NCBI GenBank assembly: GCA_016874795.1
Contig: VGTG01000032.1
Location: 1-45,375, forward strand
Source of the DNA: Deltaproteobacteria bacterium
GTDB taxonomy: Bacteria > Desulfobacterota > Binatia > UBA12015
Length of the DNA stretch: 45,375 bases
Direction: 5' to 3'
The notes under the pieces are model-generated. The model was not told the DNA's origin. It saw only the letters and a list, made by a program, of their open reading frames with translations, and searched no databases. The position numbers and the translations under genes are program-made. Shown one piece after another: positions 1-6,367 of this stretch (the first letter of the stretch is position 1; every line of letters starts with the position of its first letter).

Positions 1-174
1 CTCGCGAACGCGGTGGTCGAAGGCGGCTACACGATCGAGCCGGGACAGGTCCTGATCACGGGCGCGCTCGGGCGTCCCGTCGCGGGAGTGCCCGGCCGTT
101 ACGAGGCGACGTTCGGGCCGCTCGATCCGCTCGCGTTCACGCTCCAGGGACGATCGGGCGCGGCCACGCCGTAG
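1..174 (+). CDS. 2-keto-4-pentenoate hydratase family protein, C-terminal fragment
   Basis: Only the last 57 codons are inside the window; the frame is open from base 1 to the TAG at 172-174. The visible part (GYTIEPGQVLITGALGRPV, then PGRYEATFG and a final strand LDPLAFTLQ) matches the C-terminal end of the MhpD/TesE hydratase-decarboxylase family, where a glycine-rich G-x-V-L-x-T-G turn is followed by a short PG-x-Y segment. Members hydrate 2-oxopent-4-enoate-type products of meta-cleavage pathways in the cytoplasm. The 3' end overlaps the convergent amidohydrolase gene by about 75 bases. The catalytic N-terminal part is not visible, so substrate cannot be judged. Confidence 0.75.
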   Translation, partial: LANAVVEGGYTIEPGQVLITGALGRPVAGVPGRYEATFGPLDPLAFTLQGRSGAATP

Positions 175-1310
175 AGCTTCGCCGCGTTCTCGAAGAGGAG
201 CTTGCGCCGCGTCTCGGCGCTCTGCCCCGCGAGCCCCGCGTCGATCTTCTCACGCACGTTGCCGTACAGGCAGACGGGGTGCGGATAGTCCGTCTCGAAG
301 AGGACGTTGTCGACGCCGATGCGGTCGAGGAGCCGCTGCGGTGCGAGCTCCTCGAAGAAGTAGCAGCCATACACCTGCCGAGCGAAGTACTCGCTCGGTT
401 TCATCTCGAACTCGGGACGCTCGTCACGGACGCGCGAGTACTCGAACGCGTAGTCCGTCGCCTCGAGGATGAACGGGATGAAGCCGATGCCGCTCTCGAC
501 GGAGACGACGCGAAGCTTCGGGAAGCGCGCGAGCACGCCGGAGAGGAGGAGCTCGGCGAGCTGCTTGCCGTTCTCGAGGAAGAGGCTCACCGCGGTGCGC
601 GCGTTGACCGCACGGATGCCGTACGCGGCGATGCGCTCCGGGCTGAACTCCTCCGTCAAGCTGCCGCTGCCGATGTGGAAGCTCACGGGGAGCCCGGTCT
701 CCTGCGCCGCGGACCAGAGCGGATCCCAGAAGCGATCGCCCAGCACCGGCTGGCCGAAGCGGTTCGGCTCGCCGGTGAACAGGATGCCGCGATGCCCGAG
801 TGCCGCGCAGCGCTCGATCTCGCGCGCCGACTCCTTCGGATCCCAGAACGGCGTCGCGCAGATCGGGATGAACCGGCGTGGGTCGGGCTCGATCCAGTCG
901 AGGAGAAAGTCGTTGTACGCGCGGACGCAGGCGAGCATCAGCTCCTGGTCGCCGAGCTTCAGGAACGACTCGTTCCCGAAGCCGCCGACGTTCGGGTAGA
1001 GCGCCATCGCCCAGACGCCGATCGAGTCCATGTACGCGAGGCGCGCCTTCGCATCGTAGGCGGCGGGCGGGACCTCGCCGAAGGTGCGCGGCGCGGCTGG
1101 GAACGGCTCCGGCCAGCCCGCGACGGCGGTGTGGCCGACGGGAACGGGTGCCGCGCCGTCGCCGATCTTCCAGACGTCGAAATCCCATTTCGGGTCGTGC
1201 ACGACGCGCGGCGCCCGGTCGCGGAACTTCGCCGGCAGGCGGGCGCTCCACGTATCGGGCGGCTCGGTGATGTGCGTGTCGGCGTCGATCACCCAGTCCG
1301 TCTGTGGCAT
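99..1310 (-). CDS. Amidohydrolase 2 family metal-dependent hydrolase
   Basis: The product is about 403 aa. It begins with the metal-binding D-x-H motif of the amidohydrolase-2 superfamily (DADTHITEPPD), has SFHIGSG in the middle, LRVVSVESGIGFIPF, and the late ETDYPH motif with the conserved aspartate. These enzymes are TIM barrels that hydrolyse or decarboxylate cyclic and aromatic acids (ACMS decarboxylase, gamma-resorcylate decarboxylase and relatives). The start at 1310 is chosen because GGAGG sits 5 bases upstream; an in-frame start at 1343 lacks this. The last 25 residues read into the convergent hydratase gene, suggesting a secondarily extended C-terminus. A second paralogue lies at 13365-14432. 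Exact substrate unknown. Confidence 0.9.
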   Translation of the reverse strand: MPQTDWVIDADTHITEPPDTWSARLPAKFRDRAPRVVHDPKWDFDVWKIGDGAAPVPVGHTAVAGWPEPFPAAPRTFGEVPPAAYDAKARLAYMDSIGVWAMALYPNVGGFGNESFLKLGDQELMLACVRAYNDFLLDWIEPDPRRFIPICATPFWDPKESAREIERCAALGHRGILFTGEPNRFGQPVLGDRFWDPLWSAAQETGLPVSFHIGSGSLTEEFSPERIAAYGIRAVNARTAVSLFLENGKQLAELLLSGVLARFPKLRVVSVESGIGFIPFILEATDYAFEYSRVRDERPEFEMKPSEYFARQVYGCYFFEELAPQRLLDRIGVDNVLFETDYPHPVCLYGNVREKIDAGLAGQSAETRRKLLFENAAKLYGVAAPDRPWSVNASGSSGPNVAS

Positions 1311-1403
1311 CGGAACCTCCGCCCCTTCTCTACTTCGTCTCACGGGGGACAGCCACCGCTTCCCGGCAGACCTCGCGTGCGGCGGCTGCTACCCTCGAGG
1401 GAG

Positions 1404-2144
1404 ATGGAGCCGCGCCCCCGAGCACCGCGACGGCTCGCCGGCGAGCCGGGCGAGTGGGTGATCCACGATCAGCCGACTCCGTGCGTCTACTTGACGGGAC
1501 AGACGGCGCGGCTGCCGCTGCGTCTTCCTCTTCGGCGTCTCGGCCGCGCCGAGCTCGGCACGCGCCTCGAGCAGGGAGACCGCCGCCAGGGCGTGCTCCT
1601 CTACCGGCCGAGCTGCCCGAGCTGCAACGCGTGCGAGCCGATCCGGCTCGACGCCGAGACGTTCCGGCCGACGCGGACGCAGAAGCGGATCTTTCGTCGA
1701 GGCGAGGAGCAGATCCGCACGACCGTGCGCACGCCGCGCGTCACCGAGGAGAAGGTCGCGCTCTACAACCGCCACAAGCTCGAGCGGGACCTCGCGATCG
1801 GCGACGACCTGCTCGACGCGGAGAGCTACCGCGAGTTCCTCGTCGACAGCTGCACGGAGACGCTCGAGATGGAGTACCGGGTCGGCGACGAGCTGATCGC
1901 GGTCGCCCTCGTCGATCGCGCCGCGAACGGGCTGTCGGCCGTCTACTGCTACTTCGACCCGGGCTTCGGGCACCTGAGCCCGGGCACCTACTCGATCCTG
2001 AAGCAGCTCGAGCTGTGCCGCGCCGCGCGGCTCCAGCACCTCTACCTCGGGCTGTACGTCCGCGGCTGCGCGACGATGGAGTACAAGTCGCGTTACCTGC
2101 CGCACGAGCGGCTCATCGACGGGCGCTGGCAGACGTTCCGCTGA
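1404..2144 (+). CDS. bpt: Aspartate/glutamate leucyltransferase (ATE/Bpt family)
   Basis: The 246-aa product carries the ATE family layout: an N-terminal domain with PCVYLTGQTARLP, then RRQGVLLYRPSCPSCNACEP with the conserved paired cysteines, and a GNAT-like C-terminal domain with YCYFDPGFGHLSPGTYS and YLGLYVRGCATMEYK. Family members transfer leucine (Bpt) or arginine (Ate1) from aminoacyl-tRNA to the N-terminus of proteins, marking them for ClpS/ClpAP degradation. The length of about 246 aa fits bacterial Bpt. ATG at 1404 is preceded by GAGGGAG. No clpS or clpA is nearby. It is transcribed divergently from the amidohydrolase with a 93-base gap. Which amino acid is transferred is inferred from the bacterial subfamily only. 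Confidence 0.9.
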   Translation: MEPRPRAPRRLAGEPGEWVIHDQPTPCVYLTGQTARLPLRLPLRRLGRAELGTRLEQGDRRQGVLLYRPSCPSCNACEPIRLDAETFRPTRTQKRIFRRGEEQIRTTVRTPRVTEEKVALYNRHKLERDLAIGDDLLDAESYREFLVDSCTETLEMEYRVGDELIAVALVDRAANGLSAVYCYFDPGFGHLSPGTYSILKQLELCRAARLQHLYLGLYVRGCATMEYKSRYLPHERLIDGRWQTFR

Positions 2145-2181
2145 CCCCGTCGGAGCGCTTCGAGGGAGCCTTCGAACGCCG

Positions 2182-2380
2182 GACCTCGACAGCCGGAAGG
2201 GCGTCGACGGAGACAACCCCGACTCGAAGCTCCTGAAGGCGCGCGTCGAGTTCGTGTGCGGACGGAGCGTCGTCGTGCTGAAGGTGACGGGGCACCCGAA
2301 CGCGGGCTCGCCGAGCTGGGGGATCTGCGGCAACGACGGATTGCCGTCCGTCGCAATCCCCGCCGAAGCCGAGTCCGGGA
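2182..2380 (+). pseudogene. Protein-like remnant without start or stop
   Basis: Between bpt and the convergent patatin gene, one plus-strand frame reads like ordinary protein (DLDSRKGVDGDN, KLLKARVEFVCGRSVVVLKV, SPSWGICGND) rather than the arginine-rich shadow typical here. It has no convincing start codon or ribosome binding site, and its frame runs on into the antisense of the patatin gene. I do not recognise the family. It may be the tail of a lost gene, or chance. Confidence 0.25.
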
Positions 2381-3226
2381 TCAGCTGCGGGACGCGACGA
2401 AGCGCTCGCCGTCCCGCCGTCCGAGCTCGAGGGTCGCGTCGACGAGCGCCGGGCTCGTATAGTCCCATTTCTCGATCGGGATGTTCTCGGACGGCTGCAC
2501 GTAGGTGCGCCCCGGCGTCCGCGGGACGAGGCGGTCGTCGTAACGTCGCGTGAGCAGGACGAGCGTCTCCTTCGCGCCGTCGACCGTCTCGATCGGCACG
2601 TTGTCGATCAGCCCGCCGTCGAGCACGGGCCGCGCGTCGCGCCGGTAGACGGGCGTGAAGGGCGGCGTGCACGAGGACTGCAGGATCAGGTCGGCGATCT
2701 CCTCGGCCGTGCGGCACTCGCGCAGCGAGGCGATCTCCGAGACGAAGCCGGCGCGCCGCGCGAGGATCGGATGGACGCGCGGCCGCAAGAGCTTCTCGGC
2801 CTCGTACGCGAGGAACCCGAGCGCCACGCCGGAGCGCGCACCGAGCCACGCCGGAAGACGTGCGAGAAGGACGCGAATCTCCGGTCCGTCCCGGAGACGC
2901 GCCAGCGCCGCGGGATCACGGCAAGCGTGCAGGATCGTGTCGCGATAGATCCGTTCGTGCGGAAAGACCGGCTCGCGCCGCAGGAGGTTCCGCGGATACG
3001 CGTTGCGGTGGTTCTGCGCCGCGCGCGATTTGAAGTAGGCGACGCCCTCCTCGACCGCACCGGCGAGCACCATGCACGCCATCGCGGCGCCCGCGCTCAC
3101 CGCTCCGATCTCCTTCGGCGCGAGCCCGACGGCCGGTGCCGCGACCTCCCAGAACCCGACCTGCCAGAAGCAACGGCAGCCGCCGCCGGCGAAGACGACG
3201 GCGTCGTACGAAGCGGCTTCTTTCAC
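2381..3226 (-). CDS. Patatin-like phospholipase family protein
   Basis: The 281-aa product opens with a glycine-rich oxyanion-hole segment (VVFAGGGCRCFWQVG), a nucleophile elbow around residue 44 (IGAVSAGAAMA) and a late D-G-G motif (PVLDGGLIDNVP) that supplies the aspartate of the Ser-Asp dyad. Patatins are lipid acyl hydrolases. Two positions differ from the textbook motif: GGGxRG is GGGCRC, and G-x-S-x-G is A-V-S-A-G. The serine and aspartate are present, so activity is plausible. The start is GTG at 3226, with GAAGG close upstream. The glycine-zipper lipoprotein gene ends 39 bases upstream on the same strand, so the two may be co-transcribed. Confidence 0.85.
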   Translation of the reverse strand: MKEAASYDAVVFAGGGCRCFWQVGFWEVAAPAVGLAPKEIGAVSAGAAMACMVLAGAVEEGVAYFKSRAAQNHRNAYPRNLLRREPVFPHERIYRDTILHACRDPAALARLRDGPEIRVLLARLPAWLGARSGVALGFLAYEAEKLLRPRVHPILARRAGFVSEIASLRECRTAEEIADLILQSSCTPPFTPVYRRDARPVLDGGLIDNVPIETVDGAKETLVLLTRRYDDRLVPRTPGRTYVQPSENIPIEKWDYTSPALVDATLELGRRDGERFVASRS

Positions 3227-3265
3227 GCCTTCGAGGAATCGGGCGGCGGGCCTCGAGCGTCGGTC

Positions 3266-3547
3266 CTACTGCGAGGACTTCTGCGACGACTTTCCCGCCT
3301 GATAGCCCTGCTGGTACGAGGACTCCTTGGACTTCTCGTACTGGTCGTAGAGATAGCCGCCGAGGAGCCCCGCCCCCGCGCCCGACACGGCGCCGAGACC
3401 CGCATTGCCGGCGATCGCACCGATGATCGCGCCGCCGCCGGCGCCGATGACGCCACCCGAGAGGGTGCGCTGCTCGGTCGCGGACATGTTGGAGCATCCC
3501 GAAACGATCACGAGCGACGCTGCCGCTGCCACGAAGATGGTTTTCAT
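3266..3547 (-). CDS. Glycine-zipper lipoprotein
   Basis: The 93-aa product has a lipoprotein signal with a lipobox around IVSGCSN (Cys at about residue 18). It then has a glycine/alanine-rich zipper (GGVIGAGGGAIIGAIAGNAG and GAVSGAGAGLLGGY) typical of outer-membrane glycine-zipper (SlyB/Pcp or YMGG-like) proteins, and a hydrophilic tail (YDQYEKSKESSYQQGYQAGK). The start at 3547 is supported by the signal peptide and an AGGTG upstream. Likely an envelope-anchored small structural protein. It lies between the Rap1a-like gene (7 bases away) and the patatin gene, all on the minus strand. Confidence 0.85.
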   Translation of the reverse strand: MKTIFVAAAASLVIVSGCSNMSATEQRTLSGGVIGAGGGAIIGAIAGNAGLGAVSGAGAGLLGGYLYDQYEKSKESSYQQGYQAGKSSQKSSQ

Positions 3548-3554
3548 CGGACAC

Positions 3555-3920
3555 CTACTTCTTGCACGGGAACGTCTCGTGGAGGAACTTGAAGAGCGTC
3601 GCCGCAGCATTCTCCTTCATGTACTGCGGATGGCCCTTCGCCCACACGAGGAAGTCCTGCAGGATCTTCTGGCGCGGGGGCGTCGGATCGGGAGGACAGA
3701 CGAACTTCTTCCCGACGCCCAGATAGTACTGCCACGCCCCCACGGCATACCCGTGGCAGAAGCCCATCGCCGGTCCGTACATCGGATCCGAGGTCGGCGT
3801 CGAGCAGACGTCGACCAGGTCCTGCGCGTCGGCGACCTTGAAGTCCTCCGTCGCGACGCCGCGCGCGCCGGCCGGCCACAGCAGAAACGCGAAAAACGCG
3901 AGTACGAAAGCTCTCTTCAT
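3555..3920 (-). CDS. Rap1a/Tai-like secreted protein
   Basis: The 121-aa product has a cleavable signal peptide (MKRAFVLAFFAFLLWPAGARG) and the pattern of the Rap1a/Tai fold: an early cysteine (LVDVCSTP), the FCHGYAVGAW motif, FVCPP, a C-terminal segment around HPQYMKENAAATLF, and a terminal FPCKK. The founding members neutralise type VI secretion amidase effectors in the periplasm, but the fold is widespread and most homologues have no known effector. No toxin or T6SS gene is visible here, so an immunity role is not supported. ATG at 3920 follows GGAGGG. The first of three same-strand genes (with the lipoprotein and the patatin). Confidence 0.75.
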   Translation of the reverse strand: MKRAFVLAFFAFLLWPAGARGVATEDFKVADAQDLVDVCSTPTSDPMYGPAMGFCHGYAVGAWQYYLGVGKKFVCPPDPTPPRQKILQDFLVWAKGHPQYMKENAAATLFKFLHETFPCKK

Positions 3921-3978
3921 GGGTCCCTCCTCGCCGGAGCCCAGGCGAACATTCGCGCCGCGGCGGGTCAAGACCCGA

Positions 3979-4017
3979 GCGGGGAGAGGACGCGAACTTT
4001 TCGCATCCTCTCCCCGC
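3979..4017 (-). terminator. Strong hairpin, probable terminator
   Basis: A perfect 12-bp stem (GCGGGGAGAGGA at 3979-3990 against 4006-4017) extends inward by five more pairs after one mismatch, closing on a 3-base loop. It lies just past the stop of the small minus-strand gene at 4080-4271 and upstream of the Rap1a-like gene, so it most likely ends the former. There is no clear T tract on the minus strand. A shorter palindrome (GGGTC-AA-GACCC) sits immediately beside it at 3965-3976. Confidence 0.5.
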
Positions 4018-4079
4018 CGAGCCGGCGTCTCGCGCTCCCCCGCGCCCTCCGGGCTACCGAGCCCGGAAGGCGCTCCACC

Positions 4080-4271
4080 TCAGCGCGGCCACTTGAGCCC
4101 GAGAGCCCGTAGTCGCGGAATGAAGTACGACGGATCCCGCTCGACGAGCTCCGCGATCTCGCGGTCCGGGAGGGCGTCGTACGCCGCTCTCGCCTCGTCA
4201 TCCTCCAGATGCCCACGCCCGGAGACGATGGCCGCGCTCGGGCTTCCCTCTGCCTCCACCGTCGATCTCAT
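4080..4271 (-). CDS. Small hypothetical protein
   Basis: A 63-aa frame with protein-like composition in its second half (DEARAAYDALPDREIAELVE, then YFIPRLRALGLKWPR). That half would form two amphipathic helices. I do not recognise it. Support comes from normal codon usage and the strong hairpin just downstream. There is no clear ribosome binding site for the ATG at 4271, so the true start may be internal, for example near the GTG that begins VSGRGHLE. Confidence 0.45.
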   Translation of the reverse strand: MRSTVEAEGSPSAAIVSGRGHLEDDEARAAYDALPDREIAELVERDPSYFIPRLRALGLKWPR

Positions 4272-4314
4272 GAAATCGCTACGTCACGATTCGAAGCGGT
4301 GGTCAACTTCGCCG

Positions 4315-4345
4315 TTGTGGAAAACCATCCGCAAGTTATCCACAA
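4315..4345. promoter_or_regulatory. Convergent pair of DnaA-box-like sites
   Basis: TTATCCACA at 4336-4344 is a perfect match to the consensus DnaA box. A second, opposite-facing TGTGGAAAA at 4316-4324 differs at one base. Together they form an 11-bp inverted repeat (one mismatch) with a 9-base spacer, inside a locally AT-richer 130-base gap. No replication gene lies nearby, so this is a candidate DnaA-binding or titration site rather than an origin. Confidence 0.4.
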
Positions 4346-4409
4346 GCGTCAATCACGAAGTCGGGCGCGCAGCAGAATCGGCCCTTGACAGAGCTCGAGG
4401 TCCAGAGGC

Positions 4410-5045
4410 TCAGCGAAGGAGCGCGGCGCGGACGAGATCGAGGCGATCATTGCCGAAGTACATCTCATCCCGATCGACGAACATCGTCGGCGAGCCGAAT
4501 CCGCCACGCTCGATCAGCTCGTCCGTGTTGGCGCGCAGCCGCTGCTTGTACTCGGGCGACTCGGTCTTCCCGAGGATCTCGTCGCGATCGAGCCCGACGC
4601 GCTCGGCGATCCGGGCCAGCACCTCCGGCTGAGAGATGTCCTGCAGCTCGCCCCAGTACGCCTCGAAGACCGCGCGCGCGAAGGGCACGAGGGAGCCGTG
4701 CTCCTCGGCGACGAGGCATCCGCGCATCGCGCGGACGCTGTTCACGGGAAACACGGGCGGCTGCCCGATGCGGAGCCCGGTGAAGCGCGCCCAGTCGGCC
4801 AGGTCCTTCACGTAGTAACGTGCCTTCCGGCCGGCGCCCGATGCGTCGTCTTCCCCGAGCGCCGAGGCGAGACGGCTGCGGTTCTCGTAGAGTCCTCGGT
4901 TGACGGCGTTGAACACGCCGCCGACGAGGATCGGGCGCCACGAGACCTCGCAACCGGTCTCGCGGATCACGCCCTGCACGCGATGGAACGCGAGATACGT
5001 CCAGGGGCTCGAGCAGTCGAAGAAGAGCTCGAGGCGACGGCTCAC
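4410..5045 (-). CDS. 2-hydroxychromene-2-carboxylate isomerase family (DsbA-like)
   Basis: The 211-aa product starts LELFFDCSSPWTYLAFHRV, the thioredoxin-fold start of the HCCA isomerase/DsbA family, where the S-P-[WY] segment holds the glutathione-activating serine. It continues with ILVGGVFNAVN, PPVFPVNSVRAMRG and GGFGSPTMFVDRDEMYFGNDR, the cis-proline region and conserved C-terminus. Such enzymes isomerise 2-hydroxychromene-2-carboxylate in naphthalene-type degradation; many homologues act on other, unknown substrates. The GTG start at 5045 overlaps the stop of the DUF1330 gene (GTGA), so the two are translationally coupled. Confidence 0.88.
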   Translation of the reverse strand: MSRRLELFFDCSSPWTYLAFHRVQGVIRETGCEVSWRPILVGGVFNAVNRGLYENRSRLASALGEDDASGAGRKARYYVKDLADWARFTGLRIGQPPVFPVNSVRAMRGCLVAEEHGSLVPFARAVFEAYWGELQDISQPEVLARIAERVGLDRDEILGKTESPEYKQRLRANTDELIERGGFGSPTMFVDRDEMYFGNDRLDLVRAALLR

Positions 5046-5482
5046 TCGACCTGCTTGCGGGGCGGCGCGAACGCGTTCATCACCGTGGTCGTACAGATGA
5101 GCCGCGAGTCGGCGAGAGCCGCGGTGCGATGCACGGTCACGGCGCGGTACTCGGGATCTCCGATCATGTCGAGGAACGCCTTGAGCGACGGGTATTCGAC
5201 GAGGACGGCCTCGTTCCACTCCTCGCCTTCCGGAGCGATCACGGACATCGCGACGTTGCCGAGCCAGAGGGCGCGTCCGCCGGCCGCGTACACCTTCTGG
5301 AGCGCGACCTCGGCATAGCGCTGGTACGCGTCGCCGCCGCTGCACGGCCTTGCGTCGAAGTCGGGCGGATACGCCGCGCGCTGGCGAAAGCGCAGCAGGT
5401 TGATCATCACGATGGTGCCGGGAACGTCGCGGGCGCCGAAGAGCGCCGCGAAGCGCTCCGGCGTGGGGTCGATCGATGGCAT
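5042..5482 (-). CDS. DUF1330-like protein (dimeric alpha-beta barrel)
   Basis: The 146-aa product has the DUF1330 pattern: PGTIVMINLLRFR near residue 24, DAYQRYAEVA, GGRALWLGNVAMSVI, EEWNEAVLVEYPSLKAFLDM and a final DPEYRAVTVHRTAALADSRL. The fold is a small ferredoxin-like dimeric barrel found in stress and monooxygenase-like proteins; the reaction is generally unknown. ATG at 5482 follows GAGGAGA. Its stop overlaps the start of the HCCA-isomerase-like gene by four bases, so both probably serve one catabolic step. Confidence 0.85.
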   Translation of the reverse strand: MPSIDPTPERFAALFGARDVPGTIVMINLLRFRQRAAYPPDFDARPCSGGDAYQRYAEVALQKVYAAGGRALWLGNVAMSVIAPEGEEWNEAVLVEYPSLKAFLDMIGDPEYRAVTVHRTAALADSRLICTTTVMNAFAPPRKQVE

Positions 5483-5636
5483 CGTCGTCTCTCCTCGGGC
5501 GGCGACGGCGCGCCGCGCGGGACGAGCTTACGCATCCGGCGGACCGGCTGTCCATGCGCGTCGGCGGGCTTGTCGCACGCCGCGCGAGGCGGCAAGATTC
5601 CCTCGTGGCCAACCGGGCATTGGGGAGGGAGGAGAC

Positions 5637-5927
5637 GTGGCACGCTACGCGATCGACATCGTGCAGGCCCACGGCGGCGACCCATTCGAGTTCACCGTGA
5701 CGGTGCGCGGCAAGCGCGAGACGAAGCACGCCGTGGTGCTCTGCGAGGCCACGCTCGAGCAGCTCGCCCCCGCCGGCACGTCACCGGAGCAGCTCGTACG
5801 CGCCGCCTTCGAGTTCCTCCTCGATCGGGAGTCGAACGAGTCGGTCCTGCCCCGCTTCGACGTCAGCGTGATCGAGCGGTACTTCTCCGATTTCCCGAAG
5901 GAGGTCGGAACGTACCTCGCCCGCTGA
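5637..5927 (+). CDS. Conserved hypothetical protein
   Basis: A 96-aa acidic protein. The start is GTG at 5637, chosen because GGAGGGAGGAGAC lies directly upstream. The text reads ARYAIDIVQAHGGDPFEFTV at the N-terminus, then TLEQLAPAGTSPEQLVRAAF and a C-terminal IERYFSDFPKEVGTYLAR. The layout is a short beta-rich N-terminus followed by helices; there is no signal peptide, cysteine cluster or membrane segment. I do not recognise a function. It is divergent from DUF1330 and convergent with the Zn-ribbon/OB-fold gene. Confidence 0.75.
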   Translation: MARYAIDIVQAHGGDPFEFTVTVRGKRETKHAVVLCEATLEQLAPAGTSPEQLVRAAFEFLLDRESNESVLPRFDVSVIERYFSDFPKEVGTYLAR

Positions 5928-5933
5928 GGCAGC

Positions 5934-6365
5934 TCAGGCCCGGATCCACCGCGGCAGCGAGACGTCGTCCACCTGCTGGAACACGACGCGAACCGGCTCG
6001 CCGATCCGGATCGTCGCGGGGTCGACCTCGTTGATCGGCCCTTCGGGCCGCGCGACGAGGTTCCCGAGGATGCGGAGGCTCGGGTCCTCCTCGAGCGCGA
6101 CCGTGATCACGTTGTACGGCGCGAGCTCCGCGTACGCGGGGAGGAGCGGCGGGTGCGGCACGACGCACGACCAGATCGTTCCGCGACCCGAGAGCGCTTC
6201 CCACTTCGCTTCGATCGAGCGGCACGCGGGACACATCGGACGCGGCGGCATTCGCCGCGCGCCGCACGCGGCGCACGCCTGGATGCGGAGCTCGCCTGCG
6301 GCGGTCGCCTGCCAGAAGGGCGCACTCGCGGGATCCTCGAGATCGGGCAGAAGAAAGCTCGCCAT
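5934..6365 (-). CDS. Zn-ribbon domain-containing OB-fold protein (DUF35)
   Basis: The 143-aa product begins with a rubredoxin-like zinc ribbon (IQACAACGARRMPPRPMCPAC; four cysteines in two C-x2-C pairs) followed by the OB fold (GRGTIWSCVVPHPPLLPAYA, PYNVITVALEEDP, GEPVRVVFQQVDD). DUF35 proteins partner thiolase-superfamily enzymes, for example ChsH2-Ltp2 in steroid side-chain cleavage and archaeal acetoacetyl-CoA thiolase/HMG-CoA synthase complexes, and can help position acyl-CoA. The upstream gene is exactly such a thiolase-like protein, 2 bases away. GGAGGTAACG precedes the ATG, overlapping the thiolase stop, so the pair is coupled. Confidence 0.92.
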   Translation of the reverse strand: MASFLLPDLEDPASAPFWQATAAGELRIQACAACGARRMPPRPMCPACRSIEAKWEALSGRGTIWSCVVPHPPLLPAYAELAPYNVITVALEEDPSLRILGNLVARPEGPINEVDPATIRIGEPVRVVFQQVDDVSLPRWIRA

Positions 6366-6367
6366 CG

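Noticed and set aside
3555-3920. Type VI immunity gene
   Set aside because: The fold fits, but no effector, VgrG, Hcp or other T6SS gene is in the window.
4315-4345. DnaA boxes as chromosomal origin
   Set aside because: Only two boxes, and no dnaA, dnaN, gyrB, parAB or AT-rich unwinding region nearby.
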